Shown one piece after another: positions 35,717 through 44,869 of a DNA stretch of 54,258 bases. Positions within the stretch are counted from its first letter, which is position 1, and each line of letters starts with the position of its first letter. This stretch comes from Gammaproteobacteria bacterium (GTDB taxonomy: Bacteria > Pseudomonadota > Gammaproteobacteria > Enterobacterales > GCA-2746155). Under the pieces are notes generated by a model that worked only from the letters and a program-made list of their open reading frames with translations, was not told where the DNA came from and ran no database searches. The DNA is taken from positions 1 through 54,258 of the forward strand of contig JAUUZN010000006.1 in the NCBI GenBank assembly GCA_030589945.1, in the 5' to 3' direction. The translations under genes were made by a program, and so were the position numbers.

Positions 35717-38536
35717 ATGAACATTAGATTGGTAATTCTTGTAGTATTTTTCATATTGTCTCTTGGTGGCGTCACCAATGCAGCAAATAATGCATCAATT
35801 CCTGCGGATGATAAAACTGATTCTCCAAGAGAAGCGATTACAGTCGTCACAGTCAACAACAACCCTCCCTTTAGTTTTAAACTTCCCAATGGTGAATTAG
35901 CCGGTCTGTATGTCGAGTTCTGGGAATTATGGTCCAAGACTAATGATATACCCGTTAACATCATTATTGCTTCCTTAGAAGATGGCTTGGAGATGGTTAA
36001 AAATAAGCAAGCAATCCATGCAGGACTATTCAGTAATGACGAACGGAAGCAGTGGTTAGATTTTGCCCTACCCATACACAGCGTGAAGACGGGTATTCTT
36101 TATAATCAAAATATTAAAAGTTCCACTAAACTACATCACACCAATGGCTTAATTGTGGCAACTCAACGTGGGAGTTTTCAAGAAAAATTTCTAAAGGTTA
36201 ATTTTCCAGAGCTAAAATTAGTACTCTATGATGGTCTTGATGTTGGATTAATACAGCTACTAAATGGTGAGGTGCAGGCCGTTGTATCGGAAGTGCCCAA
36301 TATACAGGCACAACTGGCAAGGCAAAGTCTTAGTGGTGTCTTTGTTCTCTCAGAAGAGGAACTTACTTCTAATCTGGTATTCCCTATTTTAGCCAAAGGC
36401 CAAAATAAGCTTTTGCAAACCATTAATCAAGGCATTGAAAAGCTTCAAGTAGAAGAGCTCATTGCCATCGAGAAAAAATGGTTACCTTCCCTCAAACCCT
36501 TCTTTGCTGAATTTTCTGACTTTAAATCACTGACAATTGCTGAACAAAAATGGCTTCAAGAAAACCCAAGTTTTTCAATAGGTGCTGATTCTGCCTGGTA
36601 TCCATACGAATATACCGATTCTGAGGATGTATTGAGCGGTATTTCGTCTGACTACCTTGAACATATTATAAACACTGTAGGAATTAAGTTAGATTTTCAT
36701 TCCCAATTAACGTGGAATCAAGCTTACGAACAGTTTTTAACGGGTAAAATTGATATTCTATCCGCAATTGTAAAAACACCTGAGCGTGAGAAGTATATCA
36801 ATTTCACGGCACCATATTTCGTTGCTTCTACGGTTATAGTTACTCAAAAGGATTCCTTTTTTGTTGATTCCATGGCGAATTTAGAACAGAAAAAAGTGGG
36901 TCTCATTGAAGGTTACGCTCTCTCTGATTTAGTCTCTGAGGACTATCCACTTATTAACATTATTTCGGTTTCTTCTGTTGCTGATGGAATTGAACGGCTT
37001 AGTTTGGGTGAAATTGACGCCTTCATTAACACTATAAGTGTTATCAATTCAGAGATAGACAAGCAAAAAATAAATAATTTAAAGATTGCGGCTTTTTCAC
37101 CCTATAAGTTTGAAATCTCGATGGCTGTTCGAAAAGGTTTGGAACCATTGGTCCCTATCCTTAATAAAGCGTTTTCAAATATGAGCGAGAAGCAACGATC
37201 AATAATCGCTAATAATTGGCTTTCAACACATGTGCAGGATGGTATAAATATAACGACCATCCTAATATGGGTTTTACCGATTGTTTCATTGCTTTTACTC
37301 ATTATTTTTACCATTATTTATATTAACCAAAGACTGAAGAATGAAATTACGATTCGAAAACAATCAGAATTAGAGCAGCGCTCTCTTGAATCTCAACTCC
37401 ATCAATCTCAAAAAATGGAGGCTCTGGGAAATTTAACAAGTGGCATTGCACATGATTTTAACAATATGTTGGGTGTCATCCTTGGATATTCAGAATTGCT
37501 CAAGTTAAAACCCATCGACCCAGTCAAACTTGATGATTATGTCGATCATATTGAACAGGCAGGAAAGCGTGGAGCGAAGTTAACCAAAAAATTAATGTCC
37601 TACACACGCAAGCAAGATCTCGAGGCTTCACAGTTAGATATTAATGAATTGATTTTAGGCCAACAAGACATGCTCCAAAAAACCTTAACAGTTAGAATAA
37701 AGCTAAACTTTGAACTCGCTGATGATATTTGGTCAATATGGTTAGACCAAAGCGATTTAGTTGATACCATCCTTAATATGAGCATCAATGCGATGCATGC
37801 CATGGAAGGAAGTAAGGAAAAATCACAGCTTACTATTCGCACTCAGAACAAAACATTAAACAGCTTGGACGCTAAAACATTTGGGTTTGAAAAAGGGGAG
37901 TACGTTGAACTCAGTATTATGGATACAGGTTGTGGAATGGATGAAAATACAATCAGTAATATCTTTGATCCATTCTTTTCAACTAAGGGAGAAAAGGGTA
38001 CAGGTTTGGGCCTATCACAAGTTTTCGGATTTGTTAATCGCTCTGGTGGTTTTATTAGGGTTAACTCGTTACTTGGTGAGGGCTGTAGGTTTGATCTCTA
38101 TTTCCCTCGGTACAATCTTGAATATTCATCCGTTGAACAGGTTGATAATGGCGATATAAAGCCATCAACGGGTTGTGAATTAATTCTTGTTGTAGATGAT
38201 GAAGAGCCTCTGAGGCAGCTAGCAACAGAACTATTATCATCAAATGGCTATCAGGTTTTCAGCTGTGAGAGTGCTAAGGAAGCGTTATCCATTTTAGCCG
38301 AACATAAAATTGACTTGATGCTCACAGATATAATAATGCCCAACATGGATGGTTATCAATTATCAGTAGTTGTTCAGGAGAAATACCCCGCAGTTAAAAT
38401 CCAACTAGTGAGTGGTTTTGCTGATGAGAAAAACAAATCATTATTGACCAAAGACGTGCATGAGAATCTTCTTAATAAACCTTACAATTCTAAGTTATTA
38501 CTCAGAGTAGTCAGACAACTTTTAGACAGTGATTAA
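35717..38536 (+). CDS. Hybrid sensor histidine kinase with two periplasmic binding (VFT) domains and a receiver domain
   Basis: A 939-residue membrane sensor. After a signal peptide (1-22) come two solute-binding family-3 domains (about 40-265 and 280-505), a transmembrane helix (about 514-537), a short coiled linker, a histidine-kinase core with His579 in GIAHDFNNML and ATP-lid motifs NMSINAMHAM, MDTGCGMD and GTGLGLSQV, and a C-terminal receiver with Asp871 in MLTDIIMPNMDGY. The tandem Venus-flytrap sensor resembles BvgS, but the HDFNN kinase core is of another subgroup and the PAS and HPt domains of BvgS are missing. No response regulator is adjacent, so output is unknown. Confidence 0.93.
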   Translation: MNIRLVILVVFFILSLGGVTNAANNASIPADDKTDSPREAITVVTVNNNPPFSFKLPNGELAGLYVEFWELWSKTNDIPVNIIIASLEDGLEMVKNKQAIHAGLFSNDERKQWLDFALPIHSVKTGILYNQNIKSSTKLHHTNGLIVATQRGSFQEKFLKVNFPELKLVLYDGLDVGLIQLLNGEVQAVVSEVPNIQAQLARQSLSGVFVLSEEELTSNLVFPILAKGQNKLLQTINQGIEKLQVEELIAIEKKWLPSLKPFFAEFSDFKSLTIAEQKWLQENPSFSIGADSAWYPYEYTDSEDVLSGISSDYLEHIINTVGIKLDFHSQLTWNQAYEQFLTGKIDILSAIVKTPEREKYINFTAPYFVASTVIVTQKDSFFVDSMANLEQKKVGLIEGYALSDLVSEDYPLINIISVSSVADGIERLSLGEIDAFINTISVINSEIDKQKINNLKIAAFSPYKFEISMAVRKGLEPLVPILNKAFSNMSEKQRSIIANNWLSTHVQDGINITTILIWVLPIVSLLLLIIFTIIYINQRLKNEITIRKQSELEQRSLESQLHQSQKMEALGNLTSGIAHDFNNMLGVILGYSELLKLKPIDPVKLDDYVDHIEQAGKRGAKLTKKLMSYTRKQDLEASQLDINELILGQQDMLQKTLTVRIKLNFELADDIWSIWLDQSDLVDTILNMSINAMHAMEGSKEKSQLTIRTQNKTLNSLDAKTFGFEKGEYVELSIMDTGCGMDENTISNIFDPFFSTKGEKGTGLGLSQVFGFVNRSGGFIRVNSLLGEGCRFDLYFPRYNLEYSSVEQVDNGDIKPSTGCELILVVDDEEPLRQLATELLSSNGYQVFSCESAKEALSILAEHKIDLMLTDIIMPNMDGYQLSVVVQEKYPAVKIQLVSGFADEKNKSLLTKDVHENLLNKPYNSKLLLRVVRQLLDSD

Positions 38537-38544
38537 GTAGGTAT

Positions 38545-39207
38545 TCACAGCTCTAATACAGTTGTTAACCATTGCCCTATGTCGCGGACCTGTTGTGGGC
38601 AAACAGAATGTTCCATTGGATACGTTTTCATATTCACATTGTAGTTGCTTTGTTTCAGTGTTTCGTCAGTGATGTGTGCTAAGGAAATTGGCACCATAGG
38701 ATCACTGAGACCATGATGTAATTCTACGGGTATCTGTTTATTTTGATCCGATAATTGGATGCTATCCTTCGTCGCAAAATAAGTCGACATGGCTAATAAC
38801 CCGGCAAGTTTTTTAGGATAACTGAGTGCAGTTTCTAATACCACTGCTCCACCTTGGGAAAATCCTGCCAGAACAATTAACTCTGATGGAATCCCGCGAC
38901 TCACCTCATTTTCTATGAATTGTGAGGTGTACATTGCTGATTTTCTGAGTTGTAGTTTGTCAACCTGTCTATCGAGATTCATTTCCAATATGTCAAACCA
39001 GGCGGGCATGCTCATGCCGTTATTAATGGTGACAGGAATTGCTGGTGCGTGTGGAAAGATAAACCGGACCGCGGCATCTGAAGGTAATCTCAATTCCGGT
39101 ACAATGGGTTCAAAGTCGTGACCATTTGCTCCCAGTCCATGGAGCCAAATAACGGATGCTTTTGGATTAAGATTAGTTTCAACTTCAATGTGCGGTAACA
39201 ATTCCAT
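38545..39207 (-). CDS. Alpha/beta-hydrolase, carboxylesterase/lysophospholipase type
   Basis: A 220-residue cytosolic serine hydrolase of the phospholipase/carboxylesterase family (Pseudomonas esterase II, human APT1-like). Markers are VIWLHGLGANGHDFEPIVPEL, RFIFPHAP, MPAWFDI, the nucleophile elbow GFSQGGAV, the acid in HGLSDPMVP and the histidine in MEHSVCP. GGAG is five bases before the ATG. It ends 8 bases from the convergent hybrid-kinase stop. Confidence 0.93.
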   Translation of the reverse strand: MELLPHIEVETNLNPKASVIWLHGLGANGHDFEPIVPELRLPSDAAVRFIFPHAPAIPVTINNGMSMPAWFDILEMNLDRQVDKLQLRKSAMYTSQFIENEVSRGIPSELIVLAGFSQGGAVVLETALSYPKKLAGLLAMSTYFATKDSIQLSDQNKQIPVELHHGLSDPMVPISLAHITDETLKQSNYNVNMKTYPMEHSVCPQQVRDIGQWLTTVLEL

Positions 39208-39254
39208 GCTTTCTCCAGATAGATAAAATTAAATAGTCATTAATTAATCGTGAA

Positions 39255-39587
39255 TTAGTACTTTTTCAGCAAATCGTTGGTTATATCGGTGGCAATGGGT
39301 AGCACTAACTCTTCCCGTTGATAAGCTTTTATCATCAATACAATCCAGAGAACCACTGCAACCAGATTGACTACAGCCCAAATAAACGCAAACAGGAATG
39401 GAATAATTGAGACAACAATACTAGCGAGAGAGAGAGCACCAAAAACGACAATGGATTGCATCGCATGAAACCGAACATACTGATTATCTTTTTCTATGAG
39501 AATGATGATCAGTCCACTTATCCATCCAAATAAGTATGAAAGGGCAGCAGTGATGTTTTCATCCAGTCCTAGTGATTGCTTGCTCAT
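39255..39587 (-). CDS. DUF4870 (Tic20-like) membrane protein
   Basis: A 110-residue small membrane protein of the DUF4870 family, recognised by LGLDENITAALSYLFGWISG, LIEKDNQYVRFHAMQS and a second hydrophobic pair up to LMIKAYQ. Three to four helices. Met at 39587 is the expected family start; the frame continues upstream to 39635 without a better ribosome site. Function unknown. The esterase gene follows after 47 bases on the same strand. Confidence 0.85.
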   Translation of the reverse strand: MSKQSLGLDENITAALSYLFGWISGLIIILIEKDNQYVRFHAMQSIVVFGALSLASIVVSIIPFLFAFIWAVVNLVAVVLWIVLMIKAYQREELVLPIATDITNDLLKKY

Positions 39588-39782
39588 TTGATGAGGATCC
39601 TTATTTTGATATGCATTTTCAAGACAGGAAATCATACCTATAAACCCACTTTAAGTCTATGGATTGTGGACGTTATAGCGAGCAGTCGGGCATTATATAA
39701 TAACATTACAATTATAAAGACATTTATAATGAGTTGATTTTTACTATACTAGAAATATTCGATTTGAAGGTTAACTAAAACC

Positions 39783-40547
39783 ATGTGTATTTTATTTTTA
39801 GCGATTAACGAGCATCCAAATTACCCATTAATTATTTGTGCAAACCGTGATGAGTTTTATAATAGGCCAACCAAGGCGGCTCACTTTTGGCAGCAGCAAA
39901 AGGGCTTGCTTGCTGGTAGAGATCTTAAAGCGGGTGGAACATGGCTTGGAATTAATCAGCAGGGAGAATTCGCCGCACTGACTAATATTAGAACGGGGAT
40001 CCAAGTAGATGATACGAAAAAAACTCGAGGTGAATTGGTCACACAGTTTTTACATCGAGACTCAAAAATTGATCTTCAATGGCTTATTGATAATTCCGAT
40101 CAGTACAATCCTTTCAACCTAATGTATGGCTCGGTAAAGGGGCTGTCCTGTTATAACAGCCAAAGTAAGACTTTGACTCCTCTTAATGATGGATTTCATT
40201 CAGTCTCAAATGGAGCTCTTGATGATATCTGGCCAAAAATGAAACGAGGTCTTGCAATGCTTGAGGAAAAAGTGAGTTTGGGTGGTGAATTAATTCATGA
40301 GAGCTTTCTTGATGTTTTGCAAGACAAAAAAACGGCTAACTCTAAATTACTTCCTAAAACTGGAATTCCTAAGGATTGGGAACAGCTACTCTCTTCAATT
40401 TTTATATCGAGTCCAGAATATGGAACACGTTCAAGTAATATACTCTTTTATAACCGTAGCGGTTCAGTACAATTTGTAGAAGTTCAGTATGATCACGACG
40501 GCGTTATTAATGCAAAGAATAGTTTTGAGGTAGAGATTACTATTTAG
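39783..40547 (+). CDS. NRDE family protein (TANGO2-like)
   Basis: A 254-residue protein of the NRDE/TANGO2 family, named for the Asn-Arg-Asp-Glu motif seen in ICANRDEFYNRPT. The N-terminal Met-Cys, with Cys2 as expected for an Ntn-hydrolase-like nucleophile, and LLAGRDLKAGGTWLGI, EFAALTNIR and the late YGTRSSNIL also match. Bacterial members are uncharacterised, while eukaryotic TANGO2 has been linked to haem or lipid handling. Its stop overlaps the convergent pseudouridine synthase gene by 4 bases. Confidence 0.92.
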   Translation: MCILFLAINEHPNYPLIICANRDEFYNRPTKAAHFWQQQKGLLAGRDLKAGGTWLGINQQGEFAALTNIRTGIQVDDTKKTRGELVTQFLHRDSKIDLQWLIDNSDQYNPFNLMYGSVKGLSCYNSQSKTLTPLNDGFHSVSNGALDDIWPKMKRGLAMLEEKVSLGGELIHESFLDVLQDKKTANSKLLPKTGIPKDWEQLLSSIFISSPEYGTRSSNILFYNRSGSVQFVEVQYDHDGVINAKNSFEVEITI

Positions 40548-41380
40548 GTTTTTTTAAGTTCAAACGCCACATTCTTTGATGTTAAGGGACAGTGAAATTC
40601 TATTTTTACCGCGGTCAGCTTTAAGTCTGGTTGCGGTTCATCATCTAACATCGTTCCATAAAGCCGATCGCCGATTACAGGAAAACCGACGGATGAAAGA
40701 TGTTTACGGATCTGATGTTTACGTCCGGTTTCAATCTTCACTTCAAGTAAAGATTCATCGGTTTTAGCATTATATTCAAGCAATTTTAAATGACTCACCG
40801 CGGGCTTACCATCTATCGCAGTGTTAATGGTAAATCCTTTCTTTGTTTGATGTTCTAATGCTGCAAACCTTCCTGCAACCACAGCATGATAATATTTATG
40901 TATGGCTCTTTTTTCGAAAATTGTTGTAAAAGCTGCAGCCACTTTTTTTCGATGTGCAATGATGATAAGCCCTGAAGTCATTTTGTCGAGTCGGTGAACG
41001 ACCATAGCAATGCGATCATTATTAAAATAGTTTTCAACGTATCGTTTTATTGTTGTATGGTCACTCCATTTAGACCCTTGGCAGAGCATCCCTGCTGGTT
41101 TATTCCAGATTGAATATCCCTCTAAATCAGCGATGAGCCTAGCGTCTAATGGTTCCAGTTCGAGGACTTTAGAGTTGTAATAAAAGTGTAATTCTTGACC
41201 AGACTGTAGCTTTGTTTTCAAACGCCTTAATCGTCGGGTGTTTCCATTGAATGATAACCATAGACAGCCTTTAGCAATGGCTTGTTTTATTTGACCGATT
41301 GAAAAATCTGAGTTGTGGTTAATTATTTCAACAACAGATTGATCAGGATCAGTGACTGGGATGTGTTTTTCAATGATCAT
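40544..41380 (-). CDS. RluA-family rRNA/tRNA pseudouridine synthase
   Basis: Converts a specific uridine in structured RNA to pseudouridine. The 278-residue protein has an S4-like N-terminal region (about 25-70), the catalytic aspartate Asp132 in VVHRLDKMTSGLIII, IHKYYHAVVAGR, and the conserved C-terminal ETGRKHQIRKHLSSVGFPVIGDRLYG. It could be RluA, RluC, RluD or TruC-like; the precise target uridine cannot be assigned. It overlaps the convergent NRDE gene by 4 bases. Confidence 0.93.
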   Translation of the reverse strand: MIIEKHIPVTDPDQSVVEIINHNSDFSIGQIKQAIAKGCLWLSFNGNTRRLRRLKTKLQSGQELHFYYNSKVLELEPLDARLIADLEGYSIWNKPAGMLCQGSKWSDHTTIKRYVENYFNNDRIAMVVHRLDKMTSGLIIIAHRKKVAAAFTTIFEKRAIHKYYHAVVAGRFAALEHQTKKGFTINTAIDGKPAVSHLKLLEYNAKTDESLLEVKIETGRKHQIRKHLSSVGFPVIGDRLYGTMLDDEPQPDLKLTAVKIEFHCPLTSKNVAFELKKT

Positions 41381-41593
41381 AATATTCTTATAATGATAAT
41401 TTATTCTTCTAATGGTAAGAATAATGGAACTTATTGTAATGGTACTAATTATGGAGCTAAGTATGTGCCGCAGACATGGTTAAGATTAATTGCGATTGAT
41501 GAATGCAATTTCATAACTATATCGGTATTATCGATCTAACAGGCGCTCCAAACAAGTAATATTAAAACAACCAAACAGTTAAGACGAAATGAC

Positions 41594-42229
41594 ATGGATA
41601 TCTCAGATACAAGAAAAGAATATACAAGAACGGGTCTCACTCGAAAAGACTTGAATGAAAGTCCATTTTTGCAATTTGAAACATGGTTTAAACAGGCACA
41701 AGCCTCTCAGCATCCCTATGCAAATGCCATGAGTTTAGCGACAGCAGGATCTGATGGTATGCCACAGGTGAGGACTGTTTTATTAAAGCTGTTTGATGAG
41801 CAAGGATTTGTATTTTTCACCAATTATTCCAGTGATAAGGCTAAACAGTTGTCTGAAAATCCTCAGGCGAGTTTGCTTTTTCATTGGTTAGAATTAGAGC
41901 GACAGGTTAGAGTTTCTGGAAAAGTTGAACGTATTTCTGCTGCAGAATCGATGAAGTATTTTGCTTCTAGACCAAGAGGAAGCCAATTAGGGGCCTGGTG
42001 TTCCGATCAAAGCCAGATCATCACCTCGCGATCTCTTTTGGAAGCACAGTGGCAAAAAATGAAGCAAAAGTTTTCCGATGGAGAAATACCATTACCCGAT
42101 TTTTGGGGTGGTTATCGCATCATTCCCACTCGAATTGAATTTTGGCAAGGCCGCTCTAATCGCCTACATGACCGGTTTGAATACAGATGTTTGGATGATG
42201 GGTGGGATATTAATCGCCTGGCACCATAA
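41594..42229 (+). CDS. pdxH: Pyridoxamine 5'-phosphate oxidase
   Basis: FMN enzyme that oxidises pyridoxamine or pyridoxine 5'-phosphate to pyridoxal 5'-phosphate. The 211-residue protein (E. coli PdxH 218) has the FMN and substrate motifs [60 protein letters not shown] and the C-terminal [16 protein letters not shown] ending in LAP. The 212 bases upstream hold no recognised gene. It provides PLP for enzymes such as the dehydratase at 44870. Confidence 0.97.
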   Translation: MDISDTRKEYTRTGLTRKDLNESPFLQFETWFKQAQASQHPYANAMSLATAGSDGMPQVRTVLLKLFDEQGFVFFTNYSSDKAKQLSENPQASLLFHWLELERQVRVSGKVERISAAESMKYFASRPRGSQLGAWCSDQSQIITSRSLLEAQWQKMKQKFSDGEIPLPDFWGGYRIIPTRIEFWQGRSNRLHDRFEYRCLDDGWDINRLAP

Positions 42230-42239
42230 GTTAGGTACT

Positions 42240-42467
42240 TTAACCCCACTGCTTAATTTTTTTGTCCAGCCACCGTGCCGCCCGAGAGAGACCTCTTTGG
42301 AACTTTCGAATATACTTTCTAACGGTTTCTGGATGTTGTGTGTTGAGCACAACCAGAGCCAAAGGAATGATAATGATTGCCGGACCAGGTAGTAGGATCA
42401 TAAGAATCCCAAAGAGTAATAAAATAGCCCCGAGAATTGAAACTATCAATTTGCGGATCTGCGTCAA
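42240..42467 (-). CDS. PGPGW-type small membrane protein
   Basis: A 75-residue protein with one long helical hairpin (about residues 6-40), the family core LLPGPAIIIIPLALVVL and a basic tail. It resembles the putative transmembrane PGPGW proteins of unknown function. The start is TTG (42467), selected because a perfect AAAGGAG lies eight bases upstream and no ATG is near. It ends 10 bases from the convergent pdxH stop. Confidence 0.8.
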   Translation of the reverse strand: MTQIRKLIVSILGAILLLFGILMILLPGPAIIIIPLALVVLNTQHPETVRKYIRKFQRGLSRAARWLDKKIKQWG

Positions 42468-42705
42468 AATTGTATCTCCTTTAGTTGAAATGGATTGAGC
42501 TGCATTTGGTAATACATCATTGGTTTATTGTATAATTAAGACTGTGCTAATAAATAATGCAATTCTTATTCCAGTCAAATGAAGTTAAGTAAATAAGCAA
42601 TAAAATCAATTGGATATAACGTTTATATTGCCAGAAAAAATTTATTTGATTTGGTGATATTGACTAATATATAGTCCAGATTGGTTATATTAGGAGTATC
42701 ATTTT

Positions 42706-43332
42706 ATGTATCGCCCCAAACACTTTCAAATGCCTGATGACGAAATAGCAGCATTTATCGCCTCCTATCCATTAGCAACCTTGGTAAGCATTGTTAATAG
42801 CTATGACACTATTGATTCTGAAGTCAATTTTGCACCCCTGATCTTTAATGCAGAAAAAAACATACTAGAAGGACATCTAGCCAATAATAACCCCCACCTA
42901 GAAGCCATGAAGGATGTGACATTAATTAAGGCTATTTTTAATGGTGTCGACGCTTACATTTCACCAAACTGGTATCTGGATAAAACTCAGGTACCCACAT
43001 GGAATTTTGAGTCTGTGGTTGTGGAGGGTCATGTCCAGTTAATCGAGTCAGTGCAAGATAAGAGGGCTTTATTGACCCGCGCGTCTGAGTTTCATGAAAC
43101 TTCAATCAGTAGTGATTGGAATATCTCGAAAGTTCCTATGGCAAAACTAGATGCAATGCTTAACGCAATAACAGGGTTTTCCATCAGTATTAAAAGCTGG
43201 CAAGGAAAATCTAAACTAAGTCAGAATAAATCAACCGAGGAATTAAATGCGCTAATAAATGGCTTAAGATCGCAGAAAGGCTCGAGAAGTATAAGCGTTG
43301 CTAAAAAAATGCAGCTTAAGAAGACAGGGTAG
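42706..43332 (+). CDS. PaiB-like FMN-binding protein (negative transcriptional regulator family)
   Basis: A 208-residue PaiB-family protein with an FMN-binding split-barrel fold: MYRPKHFQMPDDEIAAFI, NFAPLIF, EGHLANNNPH, DAYISPNWY, VPTWNFESVVVEGHV and the late MLNAITGFSISI. Bacillus PaiB was described as a regulator of degradative enzymes, but many members probably act as flavin-binding enzymes. AGGAG precedes the ATG. The 3' end overlaps a convergent small membrane protein by 17 bases. Confidence 0.92.
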   Translation: MYRPKHFQMPDDEIAAFIASYPLATLVSIVNSYDTIDSEVNFAPLIFNAEKNILEGHLANNNPHLEAMKDVTLIKAIFNGVDAYISPNWYLDKTQVPTWNFESVVVEGHVQLIESVQDKRALLTRASEFHETSISSDWNISKVPMAKLDAMLNAITGFSISIKSWQGKSKLSQNKSTEELNALINGLRSQKGSRSISVAKKMQLKKTG

Positions 43333-43543
43333 TTTTAGTAAATAGAATTGATTTAAGTCTAATTCTATTTTTTTGTGATAAGCCGTAAGAGACAAGTAAT
43401 CCAGAAATCAAAAGAATAATAAGAGAAAACTTTCCAATTTTAAGTGCTGTAAAAAGTGTAAAGAAGAAAAGAACAGACACAGTGAAAATACCAATAGCAC
43501 CGATGGTTAAGGCAATATCTCGAATTTCTTTTTTAGACTCCAT
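43316..43543 (-). CDS. Small membrane protein, unknown function
   Basis: A 75-residue protein with two hydrophobic helices (about residues 10-34 and 37-54) between charged ends. GAGGGATG-type ribosome site precedes the ATG. No family recognised. It overlaps the PaiB-like gene end by 17 bases on the opposite strand. Confidence 0.6.
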   Translation of the reverse strand: MESKKEIRDIALTIGAIGIFTVSVLFFFTLFTALKIGKFSLIILLISGLLVSYGLSQKNRIRLKSILFTKTTLSS

Positions 43544-43749
43544 ACCATCATCCCTCGTGATTACTATAGCTTGTTGTTTGTGATGTTGTGCAATGAGTGT
43601 GCACTATTCAATATTTTAATGCATTTGAGATTTGTAAATAAACGTTTCTATAATTGGAAATGGATATATTTTATTGTGTGATGAAATGCTAGAGTATAAT
43701 TATTCACACTACACTGATAACGATTTAAATTAACGCGAAGAATTCTATT

Positions 43750-44256
43750 TTGAAAATCAAATTTGCAACGGCTAAAGACGCAGAAGATATATCTACACTG
43801 ATTCTTAGCGTTGCCGCCACTCAATTACGTGATGAGTTTTCTGACGATGGTTGGACTCTTTTTCTAGAGTTGATGTCTGTTAAGACTCAGATAGGATTGA
43901 TAAAGAATAAAAAGTTTTTCTATCTTCTTGCCATTAATTCTAATGATGAAACTGTTGGGGTGCTTGCCATTAAGGAGCGCAGCCATTTGTTTCACTTTTT
44001 CGTTCTTCCTGCCTACCAGGGGCACGGCGTTGGAAAATTGTTATGGTCTGAATATTTGGCCGACATTAGCCAGCCAACATTTAATTATCGCTCGCCTGTA
44101 AAAAAATTTACGGAAATTACCGTCAATTCTTCAGATTTTGGCCTTGAGTTTTATAAATCACTGGGGTTTATCATGAGCAATGGACGTCAGAAGAAAAATG
44201 GTGTCTGTTATACGCCCATGACCTATAGGTTATCCAATTGTGAGGCCAATCAATAA
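43750..44256 (+). CDS. GNAT family N-acetyltransferase
   Basis: A 168-residue acetyltransferase with the GNAT core: IKFATAKDAEDISTLI at the start, HFFVLPAYQGHGVGKLLW (acetyl-CoA loop QGHGVG) and NSSDFGLEFYKSLGFI. Acceptor unknown. The frame begins with TTG at 43750 (preceded by GAAGAA); no ATG fits the conserved N-terminus. It ends 10 bases from the convergent SlyD-like gene. Confidence 0.88.
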   Translation: MKIKFATAKDAEDISTLILSVAATQLRDEFSDDGWTLFLELMSVKTQIGLIKNKKFFYLLAINSNDETVGVLAIKERSHLFHFFVLPAYQGHGVGKLLWSEYLADISQPTFNYRSPVKKFTEITVNSSDFGLEFYKSLGFIMSNGRQKKNGVCYTPMTYRLSNCEANQ

Positions 44257-44266
44257 TCGTAGTTAT

Positions 44267-44749
44267 TTAATGTTCGTGCCCATGGGGTCCATGTACATGA
44301 CCATGTGCCAGTTCATCTGCCGTGGCATCTCGAAGGGAGGTGACTTGTAGACTGAACATTAATTTCTGTCCAGCAAGAGGGTGGTTGGTATCGACCATGA
44401 CCTGATCCTCATTAATTTCCTTAATGGTAACAAGAATGGGGCCATCAGACGTTTCTTCCTGAAGTTGCATGCCCACCTCGATTTCAATGCCGTCGAAAGC
44501 GCTTTTAGGTACAGTGCTTAAACTTTCCGATTCATATTGGCCGTAAGCATCTTCCGGATTAATGGTGACGTCGACCTTATCAAGAACCGTTAATCCTTCA
44601 ACAGCATCTTCTATACCCTGCAGCACATCTTCTGTGCCCTGAATGTAAACCATTGGGCCAGTTTGGGCGGAGCTATCGATGAGTTCACCCTGGTCATTTT
44701 TAAGTTGAAAGTCGAGAGTGACTACAGTATTTTTTGTAATGTTTAACAT
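44267..44749 (-). CDS. FKBP-type peptidyl-prolyl isomerase, SlyD-like
   Basis: A 160-residue folding helper: an FKBP domain interrupted by the IF (chaperone) flap, as in SlyD. Seen are VVTLDFQLKNDQGELIDSS, YIQGTEDVLQGIEDAVEGL, INPEDAYGQYE, NHPLAGQKLMFSLQV and a His-rich C-terminus HGHVHGPHGHEH that may bind nickel or zinc. E. coli SlyD is 196 residues with a longer His/Cys tail; this one has a short cysteine-free tail. Transcription is divergent from the D-amino-acid cluster at 44870. Confidence 0.93.
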   Translation of the reverse strand: MLNITKNTVVTLDFQLKNDQGELIDSSAQTGPMVYIQGTEDVLQGIEDAVEGLTVLDKVDVTINPEDAYGQYESESLSTVPKSAFDGIEIEVGMQLQEETSDGPILVTIKEINEDQVMVDTNHPLAGQKLMFSLQVTSLRDATADELAHGHVHGPHGHEH

Positions 44750-44869
44750 TGTTGTTGCCTTTCTATTCTCTATTGATATAGTGCGATATTATTGTTGATA
44801 TTATGGTGTGATCATATCATTTAAGTTAATAAAAAAATATGCTCCTTTGTTTGCAGGAATGCTTTTAAA

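Noticed and set aside
41315-41539. 74-codon Asn/Gly-rich frame in the pdxH upstream gap
   Set aside because: Mostly antisense to the pseudouridine synthase start, and no ribosome site is seen.
42078-42392. 104-codon plus-strand frame across the pdxH end
   Set aside because: It overlaps both pdxH and the convergent PGPGW gene out of frame, with no family match.
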